DNA of 36,423 nucleotides from contig CAJOGI010000012.1 in the NCBI GenBank assembly GCA_905234075.1, positions 1 through 36,423 of the forward strand, in the 5' to 3' direction. The notes beneath the pieces were generated by a model. The model made no database searches and was not told where the DNA came from. It saw only the letters and a program-made list of their open reading frames with translations. How positions within the stretch are numbered: position 1 is the stretch's first letter; each line of letters starts with the position of its first letter. The position numbers and the translations under genes were made by a program. The DNA is from an uncultured Synergistales bacterium (lineage in GTDB: Bacteria; Synergistota; Synergistia; Synergistales; Aminobacteriaceae). Below, piece after piece: positions 6,227-13,710 of the stretch.

Positions 6227-7978
6227 TTATTCGCCCTCCTTCGCTGTGCCTTCAAAGGCATCAAATTTGCAGAGCTGTTCACACACGCCGCAGCCCACGC
6301 ACAAAGTTGAATCAACGTGAGCATGTTTATCTTTCATTGAGAGAGCAGGGCAGCCGATTTTCATACACGATTTACAGCCGATACACTTTTCAGCATTTAC
6401 TTTAAGCGGCGGATTATGCTTGACATATTTCAGCAATGCGCAGGGACGGCGCGAAATTATCACGCTTGCTTCATTCGAGGCTAACTCTTCTTTCAAAGCG
6501 TCCTCACATTCTTTCAAGTTATACGGATCAACAACTCTAACTCTATTAAATCCCATTGCCCTGCATAAATTTTCAAGATTAATTTTTCCTGCCGGGTCGC
6601 CCTTAATATTAAAACCTGTCGTGGGATTTTGCTGGTGTCCAGTCATTCCTGTTATGGAGTTATCGAGAATTATTACGACGGATTTACTTTGATTGTAGGC
6701 GATATTTGCAAGCCCCGTCATTCCTGAGTGCATGAACGTGGAATCGCCGATTACAGCGACGACTTTTTTATCTCCCTCATAATTTTCAAGGGCTTTATTA
6801 AATCCGTGAACGGCACTGACTGACGCGCCCATGCAGAGCGTCATATCCATAGCAGATAACGGCGCAACCGCTCCGAGCGTATAGCAGCCTATGTCGCCGA
6901 GCACAATGCAGTTATTTTTATTGAGCGTGTAAAAAATTCCGCGATGGGGGCAGCCTGCACACATCATCGGAGGACGCGCCGGGAGCTGCTCTTCTAATTT
7001 TATTCCCATTGACTTCGTGCGCATTATTTTTTGAGCTATTATATTTTGATTTAATTCGCCCTCAACCGGGAATAATTCTTTGCCCTCGCATTTTAGGCCA
7101 AGTGCTTTGCAATGCTCTTCTATAAAAGGATCAAGCTCTTCGACAATTATTAAACGCTTTACAACTTTTGCAAACTCTTTAATTTTTTCGTCAGGCAGCG
7201 GCCAGACCATTCCGATTTTGAAAACGGGATATAAATCTCCGCAGGCCTCTTTTACGTATTGATAGCAGGTTGACGAAGTTATTATGCCTATGGAAAGTTT
7301 TTTGCCGTCGTCAAATTTATTCATCTTTGAAAAATCAGAATAAATTCTTAATTTTCGAGTTCTCTCTTCGATTATAGGGTGGCGTTTAATCGCGTTGCCG
7401 GGCATCATGACATACTTAGCAATATTTTTTTCATAAGGAACGTCAATATCGTCATCGCGTTCGCCGATTTTGACTAGTGATTGAGAGTGCGCGACTCTCG
7501 TACACATTTTAACTATAACGGGAACGTCGAACTCCTCTGAAATTTCGTAGGCTTTCTTGAAAAAATCTAATGCTTCTTGCGAATCTGACGGCTCAAGCAT
7601 CGGAAGTTTAGCGGCCCTTGCGTAGTGCCTGCTGTCTTGTTCGTTCTGCGACGAGTGCATACCGGGATCATCAGCCACGCAAATTACCATTCCTGCATTA
7701 ATTCCAGTGTATGACACAGTAAATAAAGGATCTGCGGCAACGTTTAAGCCGACGTGCTTCATTCCGCAGAAGCTGCGTTTTCCTGCGAGGGCTGCTCCGA
7801 AAGCCGTCTCCATTGCAACTTTTTCATTAGGTGCCCATTCGCAGTAAATATCATCAAATTTTGCGGCCTCTTCTGTAATTTCTGTGCTGGGTGTTCCGGG
7901 ATAACTCGATGCCACACAACAGCCGGCCTCATAAAGTCCGCGAGCAGCTGCGGTGTTACCCTGCATCAGTTGTTTCAT
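6227..7978 (-). CDS. iorA: Indolepyruvate:ferredoxin oxidoreductase, alpha subunit
   Basis: 583 residues. The N-terminal half is the pyrimidine-binding part of thiamine-diphosphate 2-oxoacid oxidoreductases (MQGNTAAARGLYEAGCCVASSYPGTPSTEI). The second half has the ThDP/Mg region GDIGCYTLG and AVIGDSTFMHSGMTGL...LDNSITGMTG. The C-terminus holds two [4Fe-4S] sites: Cys 532, 535, 538, 543 with the C-x4-C spacing seen in IorA proteins, and Cys 560, 563, 566, 570. It pairs with IorB to oxidise aryl-pyruvates and reduce ferredoxin. ATG 7978 is preceded by AGGGGGA. It is the first gene of the minus-strand operon iorA-(coiled coil)-iorB-paaK-ACT. Confidence 0.96.
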   Translation of the reverse strand: MKQLMQGNTAAARGLYEAGCCVASSYPGTPSTEITEEAAKFDDIYCEWAPNEKVAMETAFGAALAGKRSFCGMKHVGLNVAADPLFTVSYTGINAGMVICVADDPGMHSSQNEQDSRHYARAAKLPMLEPSDSQEALDFFKKAYEISEEFDVPVIVKMCTRVAHSQSLVKIGERDDDIDVPYEKNIAKYVMMPGNAIKRHPIIEERTRKLRIYSDFSKMNKFDDGKKLSIGIITSSTCYQYVKEACGDLYPVFKIGMVWPLPDEKIKEFAKVVKRLIIVEELDPFIEEHCKALGLKCEGKELFPVEGELNQNIIAQKIMRTKSMGIKLEEQLPARPPMMCAGCPHRGIFYTLNKNNCIVLGDIGCYTLGAVAPLSAMDMTLCMGASVSAVHGFNKALENYEGDKKVVAVIGDSTFMHSGMTGLANIAYNQSKSVVIILDNSITGMTGHQQNPTTGFNIKGDPAGKINLENLCRAMGFNRVRVVDPYNLKECEDALKEELASNEASVIISRRPCALLKYVKHNPPLKVNAEKCIGCKSCMKIGCPALSMKDKHAHVDSTLCVGCGVCEQLCKFDAFEGTAKEGE

Positions 7979-8016
7979 TTTTATTTTTCCCCCTTAAAAT
8001 TCACAATGATTTTAAC

Positions 8017-8022
8017 ATTATA
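8017..8022 (-). promoter_or_regulatory. Candidate -10 element for iorA operon
   Basis: TATAAT on the minus strand, about 40 bases upstream of the iorA start codon. No good -35 hexamer lies 16-18 bases upstream, so the assignment is weak in this A/T-rich spacer. Confidence 0.35.
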
Positions 8023-8150
8023 AATTATTTATTCAGTATCTCATTATTAACTTGTGAGCGCGTAAATGTAATGATAAAATTTTTCAACGCTAGCAAAATT
8101 TTTTTATGTTAAAATATTTTAATTCCACTCATAAATTTTTCAGAAGAAAA

Positions 8151-8219
8151 TTTTTTTGCAACTACGTTTACACCTACAGAAAGTTTAAAAATTTTTAATA
8201 CCCTCAAAAATTTATAAAG
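8151..8219 (+). repeat. Interspersed ~69-bp intergenic element, copy 2
   Basis: T7, GCAACTAC, eight bases, CTAC, then the 42-base A/T-rich tail with an AAAAATTTTT core and AAAAATTTATAAAG end. It is nearest to the copy at 34186-34253: both share TTTTGCAACTAC and TTTACACCTACA. It sits in the 357-base divergent spacer between iorA and the HEPN-S1-ankyrin gene, ending 116 bases before that gene's ATG and in its sense. The rest of the spacer holds only a weak iorA promoter and the A-tract array. Confidence 0.8.
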
Positions 8220-8324
8220 AAAAAATTTTTAATAAGTCTTCAAATTTTTTTCGCGTCAAAAATTTTTTATCCATGTCAAAATTTTATTGAATATATTAAA
8301 ATTTTAATCACATCAAAAATTTCA
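8186..8324 (+). repeat. Array of phased A/T tracts upstream of the HEPN-S1-ankyrin gene
   Basis: A-run/T-run junctions fall at about 8191, 8210, 8225, 8244, 8262, 8281, 8301 and 8319. Six of the seven steps are 18-20 bases, close to two helical turns. Several units share TCAAAAATTTT (at 8204, 8240, 8256, 8276 and 8313). Such spacing is expected to give intrinsically curved DNA or a row of sites for an A/T-binding nucleoid protein. The start of the array coincides with the end of element copy 2. The ribosome binding site AGGAG follows at 8323-8327. Confidence 0.6.
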
Positions 8325-8335
8325 GGAGAAAAAAA

Positions 8336-10903
8336 ATGCAAAGCAGGTTTGAATTTCTTGAGGAACAATTCCCCAAACTTGCAGGCTACGGGGAAAAAGC
8401 AGAGGAGGCGTTAAACGCTGACAGCAATATTTGCCTGCTTAATCTTGGAAGAATAGCCGAGACTGTTATAGAAAATTTATGCCGAGTAAATCATTTGAAT
8501 GAAAAATTAAAAACTTCAGAAGCCGTTGAAGAATTAGCGCGGCTTGGAGTCCTTGACGGGGACACGGAAAGAAAAATTAACTCGCTCTTAGAAATTAAAG
8601 ACGAGGCCGCAGAAGAAGAATATAATTCCGAGATGGCCTGCGCGAGACTTTTAACGACAGCTAAAGAATTATGCGAATGGTTTGTGTTAAAGCACGGCGA
8701 GAGTAAATTCAGCTTTCTTGCTGATTTATTTTTGCCCGGCCGTTTTGTGCCGCCGCTTGCAAACTTGGCTGAGATCGGTCGCGAGGCTGAAGAAAATTTA
8801 TACTCGAACACGCGCTATTGTTTAATATGCTTGGGCGACATGGGCGAGGCTATAGTTGACTACCTAATGAACACAAATAATATTGAAACTCATGAGCGCG
8901 ATCAGATGTACAGAATTGACAGCCTCTTCACAAATTACGTCATAAATGACGAAATAAAAGACGCTCTTCATGATTTAAGAATGGCGCGTAATAAAGCAGT
9001 CCATGAACGTTACGACAACACCTACACTTCAGAAGAAGAAGGAAAAAGACTGCTCGATGAAGTCTTGAAATTATGCGAATGGCTTTTCAAACTTATTTTG
9101 AAGCCGGGCTATATAGTTAAAGGCAGAATTTCTGACATTGAAGAAAATTTTATATCAGTATTAATCGGCGCAATCCCGGCAACGGTGCCTTTTGAAGAGA
9201 TCCCTTTGAAAGAGGACGGCACTATAAAAAATTCGTACGTAAAGGGAAAAAAATATATTTTCAAGGTCGTTGAGAAAACGAGCGAAAAAATTACGTTAAG
9301 CCTGCGCCAAGCCGACGAAGATTATAATTTGAACGTTGCCCAGCAATATTCAAAATATAAAATCGGTCAGGACGTTCGGGTTTTAATTAAGAGAATTAGT
9401 AATTCTTCGGGTGCACTTGTCGAATTGAAAGACGGCCTTCTTGCTCAAATACCGCCGTCGGAAATCGGCCGAAGGCTTTATGATTATGACGACACGAACG
9501 AAAAGCAGATTAAATATGAAGTTACAGCGCGCGTAAAATGGTTCAGCCAAACTCAATATCCGCCGATGCTGCTTTCAGTTAAAGATATTGAAAACGAACA
9601 CAAAGCCGAAGCAGAACGCTCAAAGCCTACGAAGTGGGAGCAGATAAAAATTCCGCCGAAAAAAAATTCTATGCGTGATGTTAATTTCAGAACATTCGTA
9701 AAAACTGCGACGTTTGACAAAATTCTTGAGGCCCTCGACAGCGGAGCAAACCCTAACGCAAAAAATAATAACAAAACCACAACTTTAATGAACGCTGCTC
9801 AGTCCAATCACGACCCGAAAGTTGTCGGGGCACTTTTGGACGCAGGGGCGGAGCTTGAAGCAAGAAATCATAAAGGCAACACCGCTCTTCACTTTGCCGC
9901 AATGGAAAATATTCCGGCGGTAGTTAAATTACTTATTGAAAGGGGCGCGGACATTGAAGCCCTTAACCACGATAAAAAAACGCCGCTCGACTACGCACGG
10001 AGCAATAAAAATCTGAACGGCACGGAAATAATAAGCCTCCTCACGCCGCAGTCAGAAAAGCCGGAAAAGCCGGAACCTCAAAAAATTTCCGGGTCGGCGA
10101 AAAATAAAAAGCATAAGCCTAAAATTCCTGACGATATAAATTTCCGTCTGCTTGATTTATGCAAGTCCGGAACGGAGCAGGAAATTTCAGCGTTAATAGA
10201 AGACGGAGCAGATGTCAACGCAGTCAGCCACAACAAGACAACGCCGTTAATGACAGCTGCGCAATATAATTCACTCGAAGTAGTTCAGCTCCTGTTAAAT
10301 CATCAAGCCGACGTGAACGCAAAAAATAAAATGGGCAACACAGCTCTTCACTTTGCCGCGATTTATAACAATCCCGAAGTCGTCAGCGCACTTATAAACG
10401 CCGGTGCTGCTGTTGATGCTGTAAATGACAAAGGAAAAACTCCGTTCGATTCCGCGCAGGATAATCAAAGATTAAAGGGGTCTGAAGCTATGGAACTTTT
10501 AGAGAAAAAAGAAATTAATATTGATTTTAAGAAAGAATTTTTAAGAATATGCCGCTCCGGCAGCGAAGAAAAAATTTTGCAGGCTATTAACGCCGGCGCG
10601 AAAATAAATTCAAAGAACAAGGCCCTTTCTACCGCATTAATGTTCGCCGCAAGGGACAACACCGCCGAAGCCGTAAATATTCTCGTGAAGTCCGGCGCAT
10701 ACGTTGACGCTCAAGATATTTACGGGAACACCGCGCTGATTTATGCGGCGTATCACAATAATGAAGACGTTGTAGAAATTCTCATCGATGCGGGAGCGGA
10801 CGTGAGCCTTACAAATACTTCGGGGTACACGGCTTATGACTACGCGAAACAAAATTACAGGCTTGCGGACACGGAGGCGTTAAAAAAATTAATAGGTGCT
10901 TGA
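8336..10903 (+). CDS. Tandem HEPN/DUF4145-like, S1-like and ankyrin-repeat protein
   Basis: 855 residues, no named family recognised for the whole. Two homologous N-terminal helical domains (about 1-118 and 145-254) both end in an LCEW segment and resemble DUF4145/HEPN domains. The second has R218-N-K-A-V-H223, which fits the HEPN RNase motif (Arg, four to six residues, His, with Asn after Arg); the first has lost it. Two S1/OB-like domains follow (about 257-327, ending ITLSLRQ, and 340-420, ending MLLSVKD). Then come three ankyrin blocks of about 125 residues (from 446, 598 and 730), each with GADVNAxxxxxxTxLMxAA and TALHFAA-type repeats and a closing NxxLxxxE helix. No signal peptide or TM segment, so it is cytoplasmic. 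AGGAG lies nine bases before ATG 8336. Domain logic suggests RNA recognition or cleavage with a protein-binding scaffold; this is inference. Confidence 0.85.
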   Translation: MQSRFEFLEEQFPKLAGYGEKAEEALNADSNICLLNLGRIAETVIENLCRVNHLNEKLKTSEAVEELARLGVLDGDTERKINSLLEIKDEAAEEEYNSEMACARLLTTAKELCEWFVLKHGESKFSFLADLFLPGRFVPPLANLAEIGREAEENLYSNTRYCLICLGDMGEAIVDYLMNTNNIETHERDQMYRIDSLFTNYVINDEIKDALHDLRMARNKAVHERYDNTYTSEEEGKRLLDEVLKLCEWLFKLILKPGYIVKGRISDIEENFISVLIGAIPATVPFEEIPLKEDGTIKNSYVKGKKYIFKVVEKTSEKITLSLRQADEDYNLNVAQQYSKYKIGQDVRVLIKRISNSSGALVELKDGLLAQIPPSEIGRRLYDYDDTNEKQIKYEVTARVKWFSQTQYPPMLLSVKDIENEHKAEAERSKPTKWEQIKIPPKKNSMRDVNFRTFVKTATFDKILEALDSGANPNAKNNNKTTTLMNAAQSNHDPKVVGALLDAGAELEARNHKGNTALHFAAMENIPAVVKLLIERGADIEALNHDKKTPLDYARSNKNLNGTEIISLLTPQSEKPEKPEPQKISGSAKNKKHKPKIPDDINFRLLDLCKSGTEQEISALIEDGADVNAVSHNKTTPLMTAAQYNSLEVVQLLLNHQADVNAKNKMGNTALHFAAIYNNPEVVSALINAGAAVDAVNDKGKTPFDSAQDNQRLKGSEAMELLEKKEINIDFKKEFLRICRSGSEEKILQAINAGAKINSKNKALSTALMFAARDNTAEAVNILVKSGAYVDAQDIYGNTALIYAAYHNNEDVVEILIDAGADVSLTNTSGYTAYDYAKQNYRLADTEALKKLIGA

Positions 10904-10928
10904 CAAAAAAAAGAGCTAAGTATAAAAT
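10900..10928 (+). promoter_or_regulatory. Promoter of the tRNA operon
   Basis: TTGACA (10900-10905), 17 bases, TAAAAT (10923-10928): a near-consensus housekeeping promoter about 18 bases before the first tRNA. The -35 box overlaps the stop codon (TGA 10901-10903) of the preceding gene. Confidence 0.8.
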
Positions 10929-10946
10929 TCTCTTCGTGCTTACGCG

Positions 10947-11021
10947 GGGCGGATAGTTCAGCGGTAGAACACCTGCTTTACACGCAGGGGGTCGTAGGTT
11001 CGAACCCTGCTTCGCCCACCA
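10947..11021 (+). tRNA. tRNA-Val (anticodon TAC)
   Basis: Cloverleaf: acceptor GGGCGGA/TTCGCCC, D arm GTTC/GAAC, anticodon stem CCTGC/GCAGG with loop TTTACAC (anticodon TAC), T arm GTAGG/CCTGC with loop TTCGAAC, and an encoded CCA at 11019-11021. It is the first of four tandem tRNA genes. Confidence 0.97.
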
Positions 11022-11039
11022 GGATTTGACGACACATGC

Positions 11040-11117
11040 GGGGTCGTAGCTCAGTCGGTTTAGAGTGTCGGCCTGTCACGCCGAAGGTCGCGAGTTCAAG
11101 TCTCGTCGGCCCCGCCA
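11040..11117 (+). tRNA. tRNA-Asp (anticodon GTC)
   Basis: Acceptor GGGGTCG pairs with CGGCCCC; D stem GCTC/GAGT; anticodon stem TCGGC/GCCGA with loop CTGTCAC (anticodon GTC); T arm loop TTCAAGT; encoded GCCA end. Second gene of the tRNA cluster. Confidence 0.97.
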
Positions 11118-11153
11118 TTAAAAATTTATTTAGTCGTTAGGTCTGGAACGTTG

Positions 11154-11229
<76 letters not shown>

Positions 11230-11256
11230 TGAAAAAGTTAAACAAGTTTGCGAATT

Positions 11257-11331
11257 GCGGAAGTAGCTCAGGGGTAGAGCACAACCTTGCCAAGGTTGGG
11301 GTCGCGGGTTCAAATCCCGTCTTCCGCTCCA
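11257..11331 (+). tRNA. tRNA-Gly (anticodon GCC)
   Basis: Acceptor GCGGAAG/CTTCCGC, D stem GCTC/GAGC, anticodon stem CAACC/GGTTG with loop TTGCCAA (anticodon GCC), T arm GCGGG/CCCGT with loop TTCAAAT, encoded TCCA end. Last gene of the cluster, followed by a terminator. Confidence 0.97.
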
Positions 11332-11355
11332 AAAAATAATTTATCGAAAATAACG

Positions 11356-11385
11356 GCTCTGAAGGAAAAACTTTGGAGCTTTTTT
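11356..11385 (+). terminator. Intrinsic terminator of the tRNA operon
   Basis: GCTCTGAAG (11356-11364) pairs with CTTTGGAGC (11371-11379) through nine pairs including two G-T wobbles, with a GAAAAA loop and six T residues (11380-11385). It lies 25 bases after tRNA-Gly. Confidence 0.8.
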
Positions 11386-11399
11386 GTTATCCTTTGCGC

Positions 11400-11405
11400 T
11401 ATAAT
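11400..11405 (+). promoter_or_regulatory. -10 element of the ABC-F gene, suggesting a leaderless mRNA
   Basis: A perfect TATAAT ends only six bases before ATG 11412. Transcription starting the usual ~7 bases downstream would begin at or next to the A of the ATG. No Shine-Dalgarno lies in front of the ATG, and no strong -35 hexamer is seen at the usual distance. Confidence 0.5.
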
Positions 11406-11411
11406 CTATTC

Positions 11412-13331
11412 ATGATAGACATAAAAAATTTAACACTCTCATTCGGCGAAAAAATAATTTTCAAAAATTTAAGCCTCCGCATAGCTGACAATGCCCGTAT
11501 AGGATTAGTCGGGGCGAACGGCGCAGGCAAGACTACTCTGCTTCGGGTTTTAATGAATGAAACTGACTTCGACGGCGGTGCGGTGGAACGCTCAAAAAAT
11601 TTGACTGTCGGCTATCTTCCGCAGGATTTAATAGAGTTAGAGCCGGTACCTTTGATGCAATACCTGAAGGACAAGGCAGGAATTTCAAAAATCGAGACAA
11701 AACTCAGAAATATCGAAGAAAAATTATCGCAGATCATAAATGAAAAAAATGAAGACCACAAAGAATTATTAGACGAACATTCGAGGCTTGAAAGACGCTT
11801 TGAAAATTCCGGCGGCTTTGCTTTTGAGTCGATGGCCATGAAAGTTCTTCACGGCTTGGGATTCAAAAAGGGCGATGAAAATAAAAACTGCCGTGATTTT
11901 TCCGGCGGCTGGAAAATGAGAATAACTATGGCGGCACTCTTGCTGTCGTCGCCTGATGTTTTACTGCTTGATGAACCGACTAACCATCTTGATACTGAAA
12001 GCATGGAATGGCTCGAAGGCTGGCTCAGGACTCACAGGGGAGCGGTCTTGGCCGTCTCTCATGACCAGAGATTTTTGGAGAACATTGCCGAAAATATTGC
12101 AGAGCTTGAGCGCGGCGCAATAACTTTATATCCGTACAGCTATGACGAATATTTAGAAGTGCGCGAACAAAATAAAGAGCTGCTCGAAAAAGCTTTTATT
12201 CAACAGCAAAATAAAATTCAAAAAATAGAATCTTTCATAACGCGCTTCAGATACAAGGCAACGAAGGCTGCGCAGGTTCAAAGCCGGATAAAACAGCTCG
12301 AAAAAATCGAACGCATAGAGCTTTCTTCTGAAAATAAAACCGTGAAAATAAAAATTCCCGAAGCTCCTCCAAGCGGCTGGGAGGTTTTGAAAGCAAGCGG
12401 GCTTGCAAAATTTTATGACGATCTAAAAGTTTTTGAGGACGTTAATTTTATGATTAACCGCGGCGAGCGTGTAGCCCTTGTCGGAGTAAACGGTGCAGGA
12501 AAATCGACGCTGTTAAGACTTTTAAGCATGAATGAAGAGCCCACGTCAGGAAATATAAAACTCGGACATAACGTAAAATTTGCGTACTATTCCCAAGAAA
12601 GCGCGATGAACATAAATTATTCTCACACTGTCTGGGAGGAGGCGCGTTCTGTATCTTCAAAATTAAATGACGTTGAACGCAGAAATTTACTCGGAGCGTT
12701 TCTATTTTCCGGCGACGATATCTATAAATCCGCTTCAGTTTTATCCGGCGGCGAGAAAGCAAGATTAGCTCTTTATAAATTAATGCTTGAGGAGACAAAT
12801 TTTTTAATTCTCGACGAGCCGACTAACCATTTAGATCAAAACACACGCGAAATTGTTGAGAGGGCATTATTAAAATATCAGGGGACTTTGTTAATTGTCT
12901 CGCACGATCGGCATTTTCTTGACGTTCTAGCCGAAAGAGTTTTAGAGATCCGGGACGGCGTTCTGTATGACTATCCCGGCAATTATTCGTGGTTTTTGGA
13001 GAAGCGCGAAGAAAATTTAGAGCAGCAAATTTCTACGGGGGCTTCGTCCCCCCTGCGCAAGGGGGGAATTAAAGGGGGGCCGCCTCAAAAAAATAATAAT
13101 AAGCTCGAAATCAAAGAGACGAAAAAATTAATTGCTCAATGCGAGAAAAAAATTTCAGACTCTGAAACGAGGCTCGGAGAAATTGACGCGGCTTTGTGCG
13201 ACCCGAAAACGCTTGCACTCTCAAACAGGATTAAAGAATTAATGATTGAGCGAAATAATCTCGAAAAAGAAATAAAAGAGTTATATTCAAACTGGGAGGA
13301 GCTCAATGAAAAACTTGAAGAACTTTTATAA
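11412..13331 (+). CDS. ABC-F family ATPase
   Basis: 639 residues from ATG 11412, where the protein begins MIDIKNLTLSFGEK as expected. Frame-open sequence further upstream overlaps the tRNA terminator and is unlikely to be translated. Two ABC domains without membrane segments: Walker A GANGAGKTT and GVNGAGKST, signatures FSGGWKMR and LSGGEKAR, and LLLDEPTNHLD / LILDEPTNHLD Walker B motifs. A charged linker about residues 235-300 (PtIM-like) joins them. The C-terminus is a coiled coil (ETKKLIAQCEKKISDSETRL). ABC-F proteins act on the ribosome E site in translation quality control or antibiotic protection; which subgroup this is cannot be decided. A G/C-rich repeat is inserted in frame before the coiled coil. 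Confidence 0.92.
   Translation: MIDIKNLTLSFGEKIIFKNLSLRIADNARIGLVGANGAGKTTLLRVLMNETDFDGGAVERSKNLTVGYLPQDLIELEPVPLMQYLKDKAGISKIETKLRNIEEKLSQIINEKNEDHKELLDEHSRLERRFENSGGFAFESMAMKVLHGLGFKKGDENKNCRDFSGGWKMRITMAALLLSSPDVLLLDEPTNHLDTESMEWLEGWLRTHRGAVLAVSHDQRFLENIAENIAELERGAITLYPYSYDEYLEVREQNKELLEKAFIQQQNKIQKIESFITRFRYKATKAAQVQSRIKQLEKIERIELSSENKTVKIKIPEAPPSGWEVLKASGLAKFYDDLKVFEDVNFMINRGERVALVGVNGAGKSTLLRLLSMNEEPTSGNIKLGHNVKFAYYSQESAMNINYSHTVWEEARSVSSKLNDVERRNLLGAFLFSGDDIYKSASVLSGGEKARLALYKLMLEETNFLILDEPTNHLDQNTREIVERALLKYQGTLLIVSHDRHFLDVLAERVLEIRDGVLYDYPGNYSWFLEKREENLEQQISTGASSPLRKGGIKGGPPQKNNNKLEIKETKKLIAQCEKKISDSETRLGEIDAALCDPKTLALSNRIKELMIERNNLEKEIKELYSNWEELNEKLEELL
13037..13082 (+). repeat. G/C-rich palindromic repeat inserted in frame in the ABC-F gene
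   Basis: Alternating runs GGGGG, CCCCCC (13048-13053), GGGGGG (13061-13066) and GGGGGG (13074-13079) can form competing hairpins, one with a CTTCG-type loop. The run composition is unlike the A/T-rich neighbourhood. In frame it encodes SSPLRKGGIKGGPP, located between ABC domain 2 and the C-terminal coiled coil. Peptides of this kind are known translations of dispersed palindromic repeats in several bacterial genomes. Confidence 0.8.
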
Positions 13332-13382
13332 ATTTTTATTGTGTTAGATTTATAAAACATGTGCATAGCTGATTTTGTGTGC

Positions 13383-13388
13383 TATAAT
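13383..13388 (+). promoter_or_regulatory. Candidate -10 element for the ferredoxin gene
   Basis: TATAAT lies 80 bases before the ferredoxin ATG, in the 136-base gap after the ABC-F gene. TGTGCA at 13360-13365 is a weak -35 candidate (17-base spacer). Confidence 0.45.
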
Positions 13389-13467
13389 TCATTCATTCAT
13401 TAGGAAGCATGAGGGGCTTTCTGAGAAAAATTAAAACGATCGATTTTAGAACGAGGAGGAAAATAAA

Positions 13468-13644
13468 ATGGCAAAGGCAGTAGTTAATCAGGACGCATGT
13501 GTAGGCTGCGAGAGTTGTGTAGGAGCTTGCCCGGTCTCAGCAATTTCAGTAGACGGCGGCAAAGCAAAGGTTGATCCTGATGCTTGCGTTGAGTGCGGAA
13601 CATGCGTTTCAACGTGCCCGGTAGGAGCAATTTCACAGGACTAA
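13468..13644 (+). CDS. 2[4Fe-4S] ferredoxin (small gene)
   Basis: 58 residues, a classic clostridial-type ferredoxin. The two cluster motifs are CVGCESCVGACP (Cys 11, 14, 17, 21) and CVECGTCVSTCP in the second half, related by internal duplication. Its job is low-potential electron transfer in the cytoplasm, and it is a plausible partner of IorAB encoded at 5164-7978. GAGGAGGA at 13453-13460 is a strong ribosome binding site for ATG 13468. It is a single-gene unit: own -10 element upstream and a strong terminator downstream. Confidence 0.96.
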   Translation: MAKAVVNQDACVGCESCVGACPVSAISVDGGKAKVDPDACVECGTCVSTCPVGAISQD

Positions 13645-13674
13645 TTAATTTTTTAATTTAATTTTAGAATTTTC

Positions 13675-13710
13675 ACTGGCAGGGTTTTTGCAGGCCCTGT
13701 CAGTTTTTTT
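13675..13710 (+). terminator. Intrinsic terminator of the ferredoxin gene
   Basis: ACTGGCAGGG (13675-13684) pairs with CCCTGTCAG(T) (13695-13704) with one G-T wobble, followed by a run of seven T residues. The T run supplies part of the stop codon of the convergent MATE gene (TAA on the minus strand, 13709-13711). Confidence 0.85.

Noticed and set aside
7979-8335. Small gene in the divergent spacer
   Set aside because: Only short A/T-rich frames without ribosome binding sites; the dispersed element and A-tract array explain the sequence better.
11373-11411. Longer N-terminus for the ABC-F protein (13 extra residues)
   Set aside because: It would start within the tRNA terminator stem and has no ribosome binding site; the family start fits ATG 11412, next to a perfect -10 box.
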